A stretch of 64,000 nucleotides of DNA from Methylocaldum sp035627495 (lineage in GTDB: Bacteria; Pseudomonadota; Gammaproteobacteria; Methylococcales; Methylococcaceae), in contig NZ_DASPLO010000158.1 in assembly GCF_035627495.1 (NCBI RefSeq), positions 70,830-134,829 of the forward strand. Reading direction: 5' to 3'. Under the pieces are notes generated by a model that saw nothing but the letters and a program-made list of their open reading frames with translations, searched no databases and was not told the origin of the DNA. The position numbers and the translations under genes were made by a program. Positions 42,818 through 51,134 of the stretch are shown here, one piece after another. Numbering within the stretch: position 1 is the first letter of the stretch; each line of letters begins with the position of its first letter.

Positions 42818-44293
42818 ATGATTGATTTGAAGCGGATGAGATTTGAAAAGTTATTCTCGCTGAGATACCTGATTCCCATCGGGTTCGTGGTCGTACTGGT
42901 TCCCTTGCTGTTTGCCGTGATGTACGCGGCATTCGCCATGCGCGACATTGCAAAGCTGGAGCAGCGGACCTTTTATCAAATCGTCGAACAGGTGAAAACC
43001 ACCCGCTCGGCACTACAGATAGTTTCCGATATCGAGCGAAAAGCCAAGCTCTTCGTTATTTTGGCGCATCCGGCCTTGCGCCAGCCCTATGAGCGCCAGT
43101 CTTACGAGAGCGTTCGGAATTCCCTGAGGCAAACCTTGGGAGAACTGCTGAAACTGGGCGTGGATGAAAAAGTAAGCCTTTCGATCAACCAACTGTCGGA
43201 ACAGGAGCGGCTGGTTTACGAGCAGATCATCAGTTCCGAGACCGGCGATCGCGTTACATCGCCCGATGACCAAGCATTTCAGGGTTTGCATACAGCGGCC
43301 AATACCTTGTGGCGCGAAATCTCCGAACAGGTCGATCGGGAGGCGAGCGAGCTCTACGCGCAATCGAAAACGGTTCAGCAAGACCTTCTGATCAAGGCAG
43401 GTTTTTTGTTGCCCATTTCCGTTGCCGTTATCCTGTTTCTGTTGACCTTGTTCACACGATCGGTTCGGCAATTGGACGAGGCGATCCGAAGGTTGACGGC
43501 GCGGGATTTCGCGAAGCCCATAACCGTCACGGGGCCGCAAGATCTTCGCTATCTGGGCGATCAACTGGAGTTGCTGCGGACGCGCCTGCGCTCGCTCGAG
43601 GAGTCGAAACGGCAGTTGATGGACAATGTCTCGCTCGAGATCAAGACGCCGCTGGCCCGCATCGTTGCAAGCGCGGAACTGCTCGAGAACATGATGGTCG
43701 ATGAACTCGGCCCGGATCAGCGCGAAATCGGCAAGACGCTAACGACCAATACCCAAAAGTTGCAGGACTTATTGGGAGAGCTGACCCGTTACAATCGGCT
43801 CCATGAGGAACCCGAACAGCACGCCGAGGAAACCGTTAACATGCAGGAGCTGTTAAAGTCCGTCATCGAGGATCATCGACCTCATATGGTAGCGAAGTCT
43901 TTGAAGGTCAAAGAGCTGGTCCAGCCGGTCGAGGTGTCCGGCGATCGGGACCAGCTACGAACCATTATCGATAACCTGATTTCCAATGCCGTGCGCTATT
44001 CGCCGGTAGGCGGCGAGATTCGAATCATTCTCCGCACCGTGGGGAATAGCATGGAACTGGAGGTCGAAGACGACGGTCCCGGCATCGACGAAGAGGAGAG
44101 CAAACATGTATTCGAACCGTTTTACCGGGGCAAGGCCGCGTTCAGCCTCGGCACCGAGGGCTCCGGAATGGGATTGGCCATCGCCAGCGAGTGCGTCGCC
44201 AACCAGCGCGGGAAAATCGAAGTTCTCGAACCGCGACAGGACAAGCAAGGCGCCCGCATCCGGGTTCAATTTCCGCTGGTCGAGGCTGCCTGA
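42818..44293 (+). CDS. GlrK/QseE-like sensor kinase with Leu in place of the phosphoacceptor His
   Basis: About 491 residues from ATG 42818. TTG 42785 and ATG 42836 are alternatives, with no clear ribosome site for any. TM1 lies near 20-45 and TM2 near 195-215, with a helical periplasmic sensor between. HAMP follows, then a HisKA-like segment that reads NVSLEIKTPLARI where kinases have SHELKTPL: residue 273 is Leu (CTC). The HATPase is intact (N box DNLISNAVRYSP, DDGPGID, GSGMGLAIA). Layout and the following lipoprotein resemble GlrK-QseG. It may be a pseudokinase, or one base change (CAC to CTC) has disabled it. Confidence 0.88.
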   Translation: MIDLKRMRFEKLFSLRYLIPIGFVVVLVPLLFAVMYAAFAMRDIAKLEQRTFYQIVEQVKTTRSALQIVSDIERKAKLFVILAHPALRQPYERQSYESVRNSLRQTLGELLKLGVDEKVSLSINQLSEQERLVYEQIISSETGDRVTSPDDQAFQGLHTAANTLWREISEQVDREASELYAQSKTVQQDLLIKAGFLLPISVAVILFLLTLFTRSVRQLDEAIRRLTARDFAKPITVTGPQDLRYLGDQLELLRTRLRSLEESKRQLMDNVSLEIKTPLARIVASAELLENMMVDELGPDQREIGKTLTTNTQKLQDLLGELTRYNRLHEEPEQHAEETVNMQELLKSVIEDHRPHMVAKSLKVKELVQPVEVSGDRDQLRTIIDNLISNAVRYSPVGGEIRIILRTVGNSMELEVEDDGPGIDEEESKHVFEPFYRGKAAFSLGTEGSGMGLAIASECVANQRGKIEVLEPRQDKQGARIRVQFPLVEAA

Positions 44294-44905
44294 ATGAAAA
44301 CGCTAGTCCGCAGTGCAGCTTTAATGGGGTTGTCGGTGCTGACCGGCTGTGCCGAATACTACGCCGATTGGCCCAGGGCTTCGTATTACACACCGTCCTA
44401 CGATGCGTATTCGCGATCGGATATCGACGAACTGCTCGGCTTCGGGGCCGCGTTCGCCAACAAAACCGGCGCGTCGCGCGCCGAAGAGTGCCGGCGGTTG
44501 CTCAAACATTACCAGAGGAACCCCGACGTAGGGGTGCGCTTGCACCTTCTAATCGCGCGAACGCTTTCGGAAGCCTGCGGCGACACGACCAAAATCTTGG
44601 CGTCGATAGGGGCCATACCTCCCAACCGGATGCCGGACGGTCGAGTGCAGAACCTGGTCGCCATTCAAATGGAGACTCTGAAACGGGCCGGGAGCCTGTC
44701 GAGAAGATCGGCCGCAACCGACCGAAAATCGGACCGGAAGCAGGCCACGGTCTGTGCTCCCGATTCAAAACCCGTTTATAAAACCGATCCCCCGACGGAC
44801 GAGGCCAAAATTCTCCGGGAAAAATTGGAGGCGATCAGGGCGATCGAAAAAAGCATGGATGCGCCGAGTGCCGATACTCAGGTTGACGATGGAGGCGAGA
44901 AGTAG
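44294..44905 (+). CDS. lipoprotein, QseG/YfhG-like by position
   Basis: 203 residues. The signal peptide has lipobox LTGC (Cys19). The mature part begins AEYYADWPR and has conserved-looking helices (RAEECRRLLKHYQRNP, RLHLLIARTLSEACGD). The C-terminal half is charged and ends in a coiled-coil helix (EAKILREKLEAIRAIEKSM). Its ATG immediately follows the kinase stop (TGAATGA), so they are co-translated. In the GlrK/QseG/GlrR system the lipoprotein sits between kinase and regulator. Here no GlrR-type regulator follows, only REPs. Confidence 0.8.
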   Translation: MKTLVRSAALMGLSVLTGCAEYYADWPRASYYTPSYDAYSRSDIDELLGFGAAFANKTGASRAEECRRLLKHYQRNPDVGVRLHLLIARTLSEACGDTTKILASIGAIPPNRMPDGRVQNLVAIQMETLKRAGSLSRRSAATDRKSDRKQATVCAPDSKPVYKTDPPTDEAKILREKLEAIRAIEKSMDAPSADTQVDDGGEK

Positions 44906-44927
44906 GATGGGTGTCTCTGCCAAAAAT

Positions 44928-45069
44928 GTAGGCCGGAATAAGCCCTTTGGCTGGGCTCAGGACAGGCCCTTCGACAAGCTCAGGACAGGCTTCGCGTTTC
45001 CGGCACTCCCTTGCCGGGAACGGCTGCCGCCCCTTCGGCCAAGCTCAGGACAGGCTTATCCCGGCCTAC
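44928..45069. repeat. REP cluster, class B
   Basis: GTAGGCCGGAATAAGCCC ... GCGTTTCCGGCA, then GCCGGGAACGGCTGCCGCC ... TTATCCCGGCCTAC, with three CTCAGGACAGG spacers. It sits between the convergent lipoprotein and VanZ-like genes. Confidence 0.85.
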
Positions 45070-45114
45070 CCTAGCAACGATGCTCGCAGTCGCTGCAGCA
45101 AACCGAAAAATCCT

Positions 45115-45777
45115 CTAAAGCCGCTCGGGACTGACGAGCGCATCGATCTTCGAGAGCAGCTTTCCGAGCGGGGTGTAGCTTAGCCCGAACCCGAGGCAGA
45201 CGCCGATGCTGTTGGCGGCCATGTCGACCGGGTCGAATGTGCGGATGCCGCCAAGTCCCTGAAGAAATTCGAGCCCGACTCCCAAGAAAACGAGAAACAC
45301 CGGCCAGCGCCAACGGGGCAGGAAGGCCTGCCGAAACCAGTACATCAGCGCGGCATAGGCCAGCATGTGTTGCGCCTTGTCCCAGGCGAGCAACGGCGTG
45401 GGCGGCTGGGGCGGCTCCGGCGTCAAACTCAGCCAGATCACGATAGCTACCATCAGCCATCCGATGCCTTGCCAGAGCCGGGAAAAACGGAGCGGGCGGT
45501 GAGTCTCGAATCTCATTTTGACCTGTGTGAGCTTGCGCAATGCTTCCCGAGTAGACTTGTCCGCGGCAGCTGCGCGCAGCTTCCGCTCAACCGTCTCGGC
45601 AAACTGCGAGGAGGCCGAACCCGAAGCGATGATGTGGAGAGATCCTAGCAGTTCATCGATCAAGTACCAGTCGGCGTCGGTCATGCCTGATGAATCGTGA
45701 GGGCGGGCGGATCGCGCCCAGCCGTCGATATCGCCATTGAATTGTTGGTATATCTTGAGTTTTTCAAGGGTAAGCAT
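45115..45777 (-). CDS. VanZ-like membrane protein with extra N-terminal domain
   Basis: 220 residues. The C-terminal half (105-210) is a four-helix VanZ-like domain: IVIWLSLTP, DKAQHMLAYAALMYWF, VFLGVGLEFLQG and DPVDMAANSIGVCLG. The N-terminal 100 residues (TLEKLKIYQQFNGDIDGWAR...) form a soluble helical domain that I do not recognise. VanZ-like proteins are membrane proteins of unclear biochemical role, some linked to glycopeptide tolerance. The start has no clear ribosome site. Stand-alone gene. Confidence 0.8.
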   Translation of the reverse strand: MLTLEKLKIYQQFNGDIDGWARSARPHDSSGMTDADWYLIDELLGSLHIIASGSASSQFAETVERKLRAAAADKSTREALRKLTQVKMRFETHRPLRFSRLWQGIGWLMVAIVIWLSLTPEPPQPPTPLLAWDKAQHMLAYAALMYWFRQAFLPRWRWPVFLVFLGVGLEFLQGLGGIRTFDPVDMAANSIGVCLGFGLSYTPLGKLLSKIDALVSPERL

Positions 45778-45936
45778 GATGTATGAGAATCGCTACGACG
45801 CCGGAATTTACCGGCTGCCTGGTCGCAGGAGATCCGGTGCGGACGTTGTAGCAAACTCAATTCCACTTCTCCAGTCCACTCGATACGGAATTTTTTCGAT
45901 GGAACGATAAAGCGTGCCGAATCTGCGCACAGGCGC

Positions 45937-46902
45937 TTAATGCTCCCGCTGTCGATACTCCCGCGGCGAGCAGCCGAAGCGCTGTTTGAAAGCCCGGCTG
46001 AAATGCGACAGATCGTTGAATCCCCAGCGGAACGCGATTTCGGTCAGGCTGTGGCCGTTATGCGCCGAATCGAGCAGGTCTTTACCGCAATTTTCCAGCC
46101 GGCGCCGCCAGACATGGCGCATCAGTGACGTCCCCTCGTCTTTGAAAAGATCGTTGATATAGCGGGACGACAAGCCGACGCCATTCGCAACCATCGCGGC
46201 ATTCAGGCATGGTTCGGAAAGATGCCGCTCGATGAACGCCTTGACCCGGTAGAGGGAGAGCGAACGGCTTCGGGAGAGATTGAAATCCGCGGGGCGCACC
46301 GACGTCATGGCCAGCGTCAGTAGGTCGAGCGAGTGTTCGGCAAGCGCGAGGAACTCGTGCGGATTCAACCGGCCTGCCTGGCCGGCGGACGAGCGGATGA
46401 AATTCGACGCTACGGCGCCGATGCCTTCGTTTCCGGGAATCCGGAGCGCCGTGCAGTGCTCGATCCCGGCAATCCTATCTCTCAGCATCGCCCGTGGAAT
46501 GGAGACGATCAGTTTCGAGAAACTCCGCGGGCAGTGTATGCGATGGGGCCGGGTGGCATCGTAGAGGGTCATGTCGCCGGGCTTGAGAAAAACCTCCCGC
46601 CCCTGCTGTTCCACCGAGTATTGGCCGGAGAGCAGAACGACCGCGAAATAAGCATCCTGGCTGGCCCGGTACGGCTCCCCGGGCAACCGTTCGATGGTGA
46701 TCGCGTTCGATCGAATGGCCGAGAGGCGCAGATCCTCCCACGGATATATCGTCATCTCGTTGAACAGACATCCATCGGCGGGCGGGCTGATTTCTACCTT
46801 GACGTATTCTCGGCCGATCACCTCGCGCAGCCAGCCGTGCCTTTCGCGTTGCGGCACATCTGCCGTCGAGAGCCTGACTGCCGGCGAAGTCGGCGTGCCC
46901 AT
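45937..46902 (-). CDS. AraC-family transcriptional regulator
   Basis: 321 residues. An N-terminal cupin-like ligand-binding domain of the AraC_binding_2/FeaR type (about 20-200) is followed by two helix-turn-helix motifs (about 225-318), with RVKAFIERHLSEP, ANGVGLSSRYINDLFKDEG, EIAFRWGFNDLSHFSRAFKQRFG and SPREYR. The FeaR-like group often controls aromatic-compound genes. It is divergent from the membrane-protein gene at 47081, with about 180 bases between, and probably regulates it. The effector is unknown. Confidence 0.92.
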   Translation of the reverse strand: MGTPTSPAVRLSTADVPQRERHGWLREVIGREYVKVEISPPADGCLFNEMTIYPWEDLRLSAIRSNAITIERLPGEPYRASQDAYFAVVLLSGQYSVEQQGREVFLKPGDMTLYDATRPHRIHCPRSFSKLIVSIPRAMLRDRIAGIEHCTALRIPGNEGIGAVASNFIRSSAGQAGRLNPHEFLALAEHSLDLLTLAMTSVRPADFNLSRSRSLSLYRVKAFIERHLSEPCLNAAMVANGVGLSSRYINDLFKDEGTSLMRHVWRRRLENCGKDLLDSAHNGHSLTEIAFRWGFNDLSHFSRAFKQRFGCSPREYRQREH

Positions 46903-47080
46903 AAATCAAAGTTCCTGTCTTTCGAAATGTCCCGGATAGTAGGCGTGCAGTAATCGGATGTAAACGGCGAAACCGCCGTTTCAATCAAGTTTTGCTTCCG
47001 TCCCGAGCCAGCCGGCAAAAACGGAAGTATTCATACTGTGCGTCGCCTATCCGTAATCGGGAAACACGAAGAGAGTGACG
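46903..47080. promoter_or_regulatory. divergent promoter region, AraC regulator / membrane protein
   Basis: 178 bases between the two divergent starts. A short palindrome AACGGCGAAACCGCCGTT lies at about 46964-46981 and could be an operator or a hairpin. Promoter boxes were not assigned with confidence. Confidence 0.4.
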
Positions 47081-47527
47081 ATGCATCAGGATTCGAGACA
47101 TGCGGGAAACGTGGTATTGATCAGGGGCGCCGCGCTGTGGCTGTTGATGGCTTTGGTTCTGGCGTGGTGCATGGTCGGTCTGAATTTCGCCGTGCCTGTG
47201 CTCCCGGGCCTCTTTCAGGGCAAGTTCCCCCGCCTCTTGCAGGCGCACCTGGATTTTCTGCTCATGAGTGCCCTGATTTTCGGATTCTATGCCGCCAGGG
47301 TGCCGCTGCCCTGGCATGTGCGCTGGGCCATGGTGGTCGGCGCCTTCACCAATTCCAGCCTGTTTCTCATGCAGGCGATTTTTCCGGTGCTGGATACGCC
47401 CACGCCCTCGGAAGGTTTGTTCCCGGCGGCATTCCGTCTGCTTCTGCTGGCCAGTATCGTGGTCACCAGCTATGGCTTCGGCAAGGGCGCCGTTATCGTC
47501 CTGCGGTCGACTTTCAAGGATCTTTGA
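47081..47527 (+). CDS. four-helix membrane protein, possibly StyC/HAB-isomerase-like
   Basis: 148 residues from ATG 47081, with a GAAGAGAG site. A GTG at 47075 is possible. It has four predicted membrane helices. The length, helix spacing and the AHLDFLLMSALIFGFYAAR stretch after helix 1 recall styrene-oxide isomerase and hydroxylaminobenzene mutase-type proteins, but the match is weak and by eye. Divergence from a FeaR-like AraC regulator would fit an aromatic or stress function. Otherwise uncharacterised. Confidence 0.6.
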   Translation: MHQDSRHAGNVVLIRGAALWLLMALVLAWCMVGLNFAVPVLPGLFQGKFPRLLQAHLDFLLMSALIFGFYAARVPLPWHVRWAMVVGAFTNSSLFLMQAIFPVLDTPTPSEGLFPAAFRLLLLASIVVTSYGFGKGAVIVLRSTFKDL

Positions 47528-47651
47528 CGCTCGCCCGGCACAGCGCCTTCGTGTTATCCGACTTCCATGTCGATTGCCACCGCATCGAGTGCATCCGTCA
47601 ATTCGACGCGGACAACCTCAATCTCATCGAAAGATGAAAAATCGAAATACA

Positions 47652-48572
47652 TCACTCGTTCACGGCTACAACCGCTTCTTTCCGGATCCTTGAACTGCGC
47701 GCGCTATTTATCAATACCACCGATCCGACGATGATCGCCGACGCAAACAAAATGCGCGGGGTCAGCGATTCCTGAGCGAACCAGTTTCCCAGAAACACCG
47801 CCACCAACGGATTGACGTAGGCATAGGTCGCCACAAGCGAGATCGGCGCGTTTTGCAAAAGCCACGCATACGAGACGAAACCGATCATCGAGCCGAACGT
47901 AATGAGATACGCCAATCCCAACCATGAGTCGGTAGAAACCTGGGAAAAGTTGAATCCCTTCAACTCACCGCTGATGACGCTGACGGCCATCAAGGCAAAA
48001 CCCCCGGCCAACATTTCCGCACCCGTCGTCATCAACGCGGACTTCGGCAGATCGGCGGTTTTGCCGTAGACCGAGCCGATCGCCCAGAGCAGGCCGGCGA
48101 TCAGGAGCGCCATCACGCCGAGCGCGTTCAAATGCATATCCCCCGAAAATTCCGAAGGGCCGACGAGCAGGTAAATCCCCGTGAAACCGATGGTCAAGCC
48201 GGCAATCACGCGGCCCGTCGGTTTGACGCCGTTCGGCCTGAGCGCATCGGCGATCACCATGAACATCGGCACCGCGCCGATGATCAGCGCCGCCACGCCC
48301 GAAGGGATAGTCTGTTCGGCCCACGAGACCAGTCCGTTGCCGCCGAGAAGGAGCAGGGTGCCGACGATCGCCGCCGACCTCCATTGACGGCGGGTGGGCA
48401 TGGCATCGCCCGCCGCGCGTCGCCAGACCAACAGGATCGCGCCGGAAACGAGAAAGCGGAGTTCGGCCGACAGAAACGGCGGAATCGTTTCCACCGCGAA
48501 GCGAATCACCAGGTAGGTCGAGCCCCAAACGATATAAATCGACAGTAAAGCTATCCAGATCTTTGTTTTCAT
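47652..48572 (-). CDS. EamA-family drug/metabolite transporter (YedA-like)
   Basis: 306 residues from ATG 48572. The longer frame to 48677 adds residues that do not look like the family. Ten membrane helices form two EamA repeats: IYIVWGSTYLVIRFAVE ... PSGVAALIIGAVPMF and GLLWAIGSVYGK ... ATYAYVNPLVAVFLGNW. Members export amino acids or other metabolites from the cytosol. It lies 89 bases downstream of the aminotransferase and on the same strand as aminotransferase and phzF-like genes, and may export their substrate or product. Confidence 0.92.
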   Translation of the reverse strand: MKTKIWIALLSIYIVWGSTYLVIRFAVETIPPFLSAELRFLVSGAILLVWRRAAGDAMPTRRQWRSAAIVGTLLLLGGNGLVSWAEQTIPSGVAALIIGAVPMFMVIADALRPNGVKPTGRVIAGLTIGFTGIYLLVGPSEFSGDMHLNALGVMALLIAGLLWAIGSVYGKTADLPKSALMTTGAEMLAGGFALMAVSVISGELKGFNFSQVSTDSWLGLAYLITFGSMIGFVSYAWLLQNAPISLVATYAYVNPLVAVFLGNWFAQESLTPRILFASAIIVGSVVLINSARSSRIRKEAVVAVNE

Positions 48573-48661
48573 CAGTTCCCGTGAGGATACTCCCCACCAA
48601 GTGGCAGTTTTTTCTCTTGTGTCATTTCGAGGAGGGTGCTTCGCGACCAAGCAGTTCCTGT

Positions 48662-49873
48662 TTAGCCGGGTCCGCAAGCCCTGCTTGGGCGGATTGCGAT
48701 GCGGGTTCTGCCCCTATCGGCGTACTCGCCCAAAATCTCCGCGAGCAAGGCGATGCCCTGCTCGATTTTTTCCGGAGCTGCATGGCTAAAGTTCAACCGC
48801 AATGCCGGGTAGCGCAATCCGGTGGCGGGAAAGAACGGGCCTCCCGGCATGAACGCCACGTCGCGCCCCAGTGCCGCCTGGAGCGCCGCCAGGGTATCGC
48901 ACTCCGCGGTCAGGCGCAGCCAGAAGAACAGCCCGCCGGCCGGCGCCCGCCACTCGGCGAGATCCTCGAAATGGCGCAGCAGGGCGATTTGCATCACATC
49001 GCGCCGTTCCCCGTATACGCGGATCATCTGCGCCATATGTTCGTCGAACCCAGCCGAGTTCAGAAACCGTATCAGCCAGGCCTGGCCGATGCGATTGGTA
49101 TGCAGGTCGCTGGACTGCTTCAGACGGACCAAGCCGGAAAAGAGCGACGGCGACGAGGCGAGATAACCCACCCGCAAGCCCGGTGCGGTGATCTTGGAAA
49201 AACTCCCGAGATAAACCCAGGGCGCGTGTTCCAGATAGGCGCAGAGCGGAGTCCGGTCGACCGGCTGGTAAACTAGATCCCGGTATGGGTCGTCCTCGAT
49301 CAGGGGCACGCCGGTTTCGTCCAGAACCGCGGCGACGGCGTGTCGGACTTCGTCCGTGTAGCAATACCCGGAAGGGTTCTGGAAGGTCGGGATGAGATAG
49401 ACGAAAGCCGGCCGGCGACGGGCTATGGCCCGTCGCAGTGCATCCGGGTCGATGCCGTCGGCGGACAGCGGAAGGCCCTGGAATTCCGCGCCGTACGCGC
49501 CGAGAGCCTGGATTGTGGCCAGATAGGTGGGCGCTTCCAGCACGACCGGCGAACCCTCGTCGACGAACAGCTTTCCGACCAAATCGATGCCTTGTTGCGA
49601 TCCGGACGTCACCAGCACCCGATCGGCGCTGCAATCCATGCCCAGTGCGGACAGCCTTTCCGCGATCAGGCTCCTCAAGGCGGGCTCGCCTTCGCTGGGG
49701 CCGTACTGGCGGCAATCGTCGGCCAGCCCCTCGAAATCCAGGGGCGGCATCAGTTCGTCCGCCGGCAATCCGCCGGCGAAGGAAATCACGCCGGGCCGCT
49801 GGGTGACCTGCAGGATATCCCGGATCAGAGAACTGGTGAGCCGTTCGGCACGGCGGGACAATCGAAGCGTCAT
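48662..49873 (-). CDS. PLP-dependent aminotransferase (2-aminoadipate/LysN-like, class I/II)
   Basis: 403 residues. Fold-type I aminotransferase, starting LRLSRRAERLTSSLIRDIL, with ISFAGGLP near 30. The PLP-lysine is predicted at Lys227 (GSFSKITAPGLRVGY), and PTFQNPSG and DDPYRDLVY lie upstream of it. The sequence is of the MocR-catalytic/2-aminoadipate transaminase subgroup but lacks the DNA-binding domain. It acts in the cytosol on an amino acid. It is 14 bases downstream of the phzF-like gene in the same direction, so one operon is likely. Confidence 0.92.
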   Translation of the reverse strand: MTLRLSRRAERLTSSLIRDILQVTQRPGVISFAGGLPADELMPPLDFEGLADDCRQYGPSEGEPALRSLIAERLSALGMDCSADRVLVTSGSQQGIDLVGKLFVDEGSPVVLEAPTYLATIQALGAYGAEFQGLPLSADGIDPDALRRAIARRRPAFVYLIPTFQNPSGYCYTDEVRHAVAAVLDETGVPLIEDDPYRDLVYQPVDRTPLCAYLEHAPWVYLGSFSKITAPGLRVGYLASSPSLFSGLVRLKQSSDLHTNRIGQAWLIRFLNSAGFDEHMAQMIRVYGERRDVMQIALLRHFEDLAEWRAPAGGLFFWLRLTAECDTLAALQAALGRDVAFMPGGPFFPATGLRYPALRLNFSHAAPEKIEQGIALLAEILGEYADRGRTRIAIRPSRACGPG

Positions 49874-49887
49874 GGGTTAGTTGATTC

Positions 49888-50679
49888 TTAGGTAAAGGAT
49901 TGCAGCAGAATTTCGCCTTGCAGGTATTTCACCGCCCGGCCCGAGATGAGGACGCGCTCGCCCCGAAGCTCGCATTCGAGTTCGCCGCTCCGGCTGGACA
50001 GCTGTCTGGCGGTGAATCGGGTTTTTCCGGTACGCGCCGCCCAATAGGTCGTCAGCAGGCAGTGCGCCGAGCCGGTCACCGGGTCCTCCGGTATGCCGAC
50101 CTTGGGTGCGAACATGCGCGAAACGAAATCGACCGACCGGCCCGGCGCCGTGACGATGACGCCCATGAGGTCGAGCTCCGCCAATACGGAAAAATCCGGC
50201 TGCATGGAGCGGATATCCGCTTCGTCGGCAAATACGCAAAGGTACATGGCATCGCGCCGGACCTCCAGGGGTTTGCGGCCCAGTCCTTCGGACAGGAGAT
50301 CCGGACAATCGCAGATCTGCCCGTGACTCGCCGGAAAGTCCAGGGTCATGAGCTCATCCTCGCGGCTTACCGGGAGTTCGCAGCTGCGGCTGTCGAAGAT
50401 CACTTTCCGCAAAGCGGGCTCGATTTCCCGGAACACGACATAGGCCGAGGCCAGAGTCGCATGGCCGCACAGGTTCACTTCCACCTTGGGCGTGAACCAG
50501 CGTAAGCCATAACGCCCGCTCCCGCCGACCAGGAAAGCGGTCTCGGAAAGATTGTTCTCCGCGGCGATGGATTGCAGAACCGAGTCTTCGAGCCAGCGGT
50601 CGAGCACGCATACGGCGGCCGGGTTGCCGCCGAACAGCCGATCGGTGAACGCATCGATCTGGTAGATTGGAATGCGCAT
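49888..50679 (-). CDS. PhzF-family isomerase/epimerase
   Basis: 263 residues. Two-fold diaminopimelate-epimerase-like barrel: IYQIDAFTDRLFGGNPAAV at the N-terminus, catalytic Glu46 in NNLSETAFL, LCGHATLASAYVVF near 70-83, and EDPVTGSAHCLL in the second half. PhzF relatives isomerise or cyclise small hydroxy-acids; most have unknown substrates. First gene of a minus-strand operon with the aminotransferase, divergent from the MocR regulator at 51135, which probably controls it. Confidence 0.92.
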   Translation of the reverse strand: MRIPIYQIDAFTDRLFGGNPAAVCVLDRWLEDSVLQSIAAENNLSETAFLVGGSGRYGLRWFTPKVEVNLCGHATLASAYVVFREIEPALRKVIFDSRSCELPVSREDELMTLDFPASHGQICDCPDLLSEGLGRKPLEVRRDAMYLCVFADEADIRSMQPDFSVLAELDLMGVIVTAPGRSVDFVSRMFAPKVGIPEDPVTGSAHCLLTTYWAARTGKTRFTARQLSSRSGELECELRGERVLISGRAVKYLQGEILLQSFT

Positions 50680-51134
50680 GGATTTTCCCCTTTGTTCGAA
50701 ATCAACATTCGGTCGGACGGCTTCGGCCCCAGCGCCGCGAAATTAGCTTGCATAACGTCAGGGTTCCAAGTTTCGTGATGGCTGTACAATAAATCTCCGG
50801 GTGCGGACAATACAGATACAGTTGACGATCGATCCAGCCAACCTGTACCGGTCGCGGAGCCAATACAATCATCCTAGAAACGGCAGTTGACCGCTTAGAT
50901 GGACGTGAAAAGCCTCATGAATCCTGATTGCCCCGCCTTTTATCGATTTCACCTTCTGGGTAACGCCGCTACGCACCCGATTGCACGGCCGGCGGGCCGC
51001 CTGGCGGCGTTGCTCCTTCTTGCGGGAGACTACCCCGCCGCATCGTCGCGCCCCTTCGACGGTGCTCAGGACAGGCTTGCCATACGACCCGCCGGCCGCA
51101 CACTCGGGCACGTCCAACTGCCGTTTCTAGGATT
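50680..51134. promoter_or_regulatory. divergent PhzF/MocR control region with inserted segment
   Basis: 455 bases without a convincing gene. Bases 50871-50889 and 51115-51133 form a perfect 19-bp inverted repeat (ATCCTAGAAACGGCAGTTG and its complement). The right arm ends one base before the MocR start codon. The 225 bases between include a class-B-like spacer fragment (51051-51081). Repeated TACAAT/ACAATAC words at 50786-50870 could be regulator half-sites. Confidence 0.5.

Noticed and set aside
47652..48677. Longer start (48677) for the EamA transporter
   Set aside because: The extra 35 residues are not hydrophobic or family-like; MKTKIWIALLSIYIVWGSTYL at 48572 matches the normal N-terminus.
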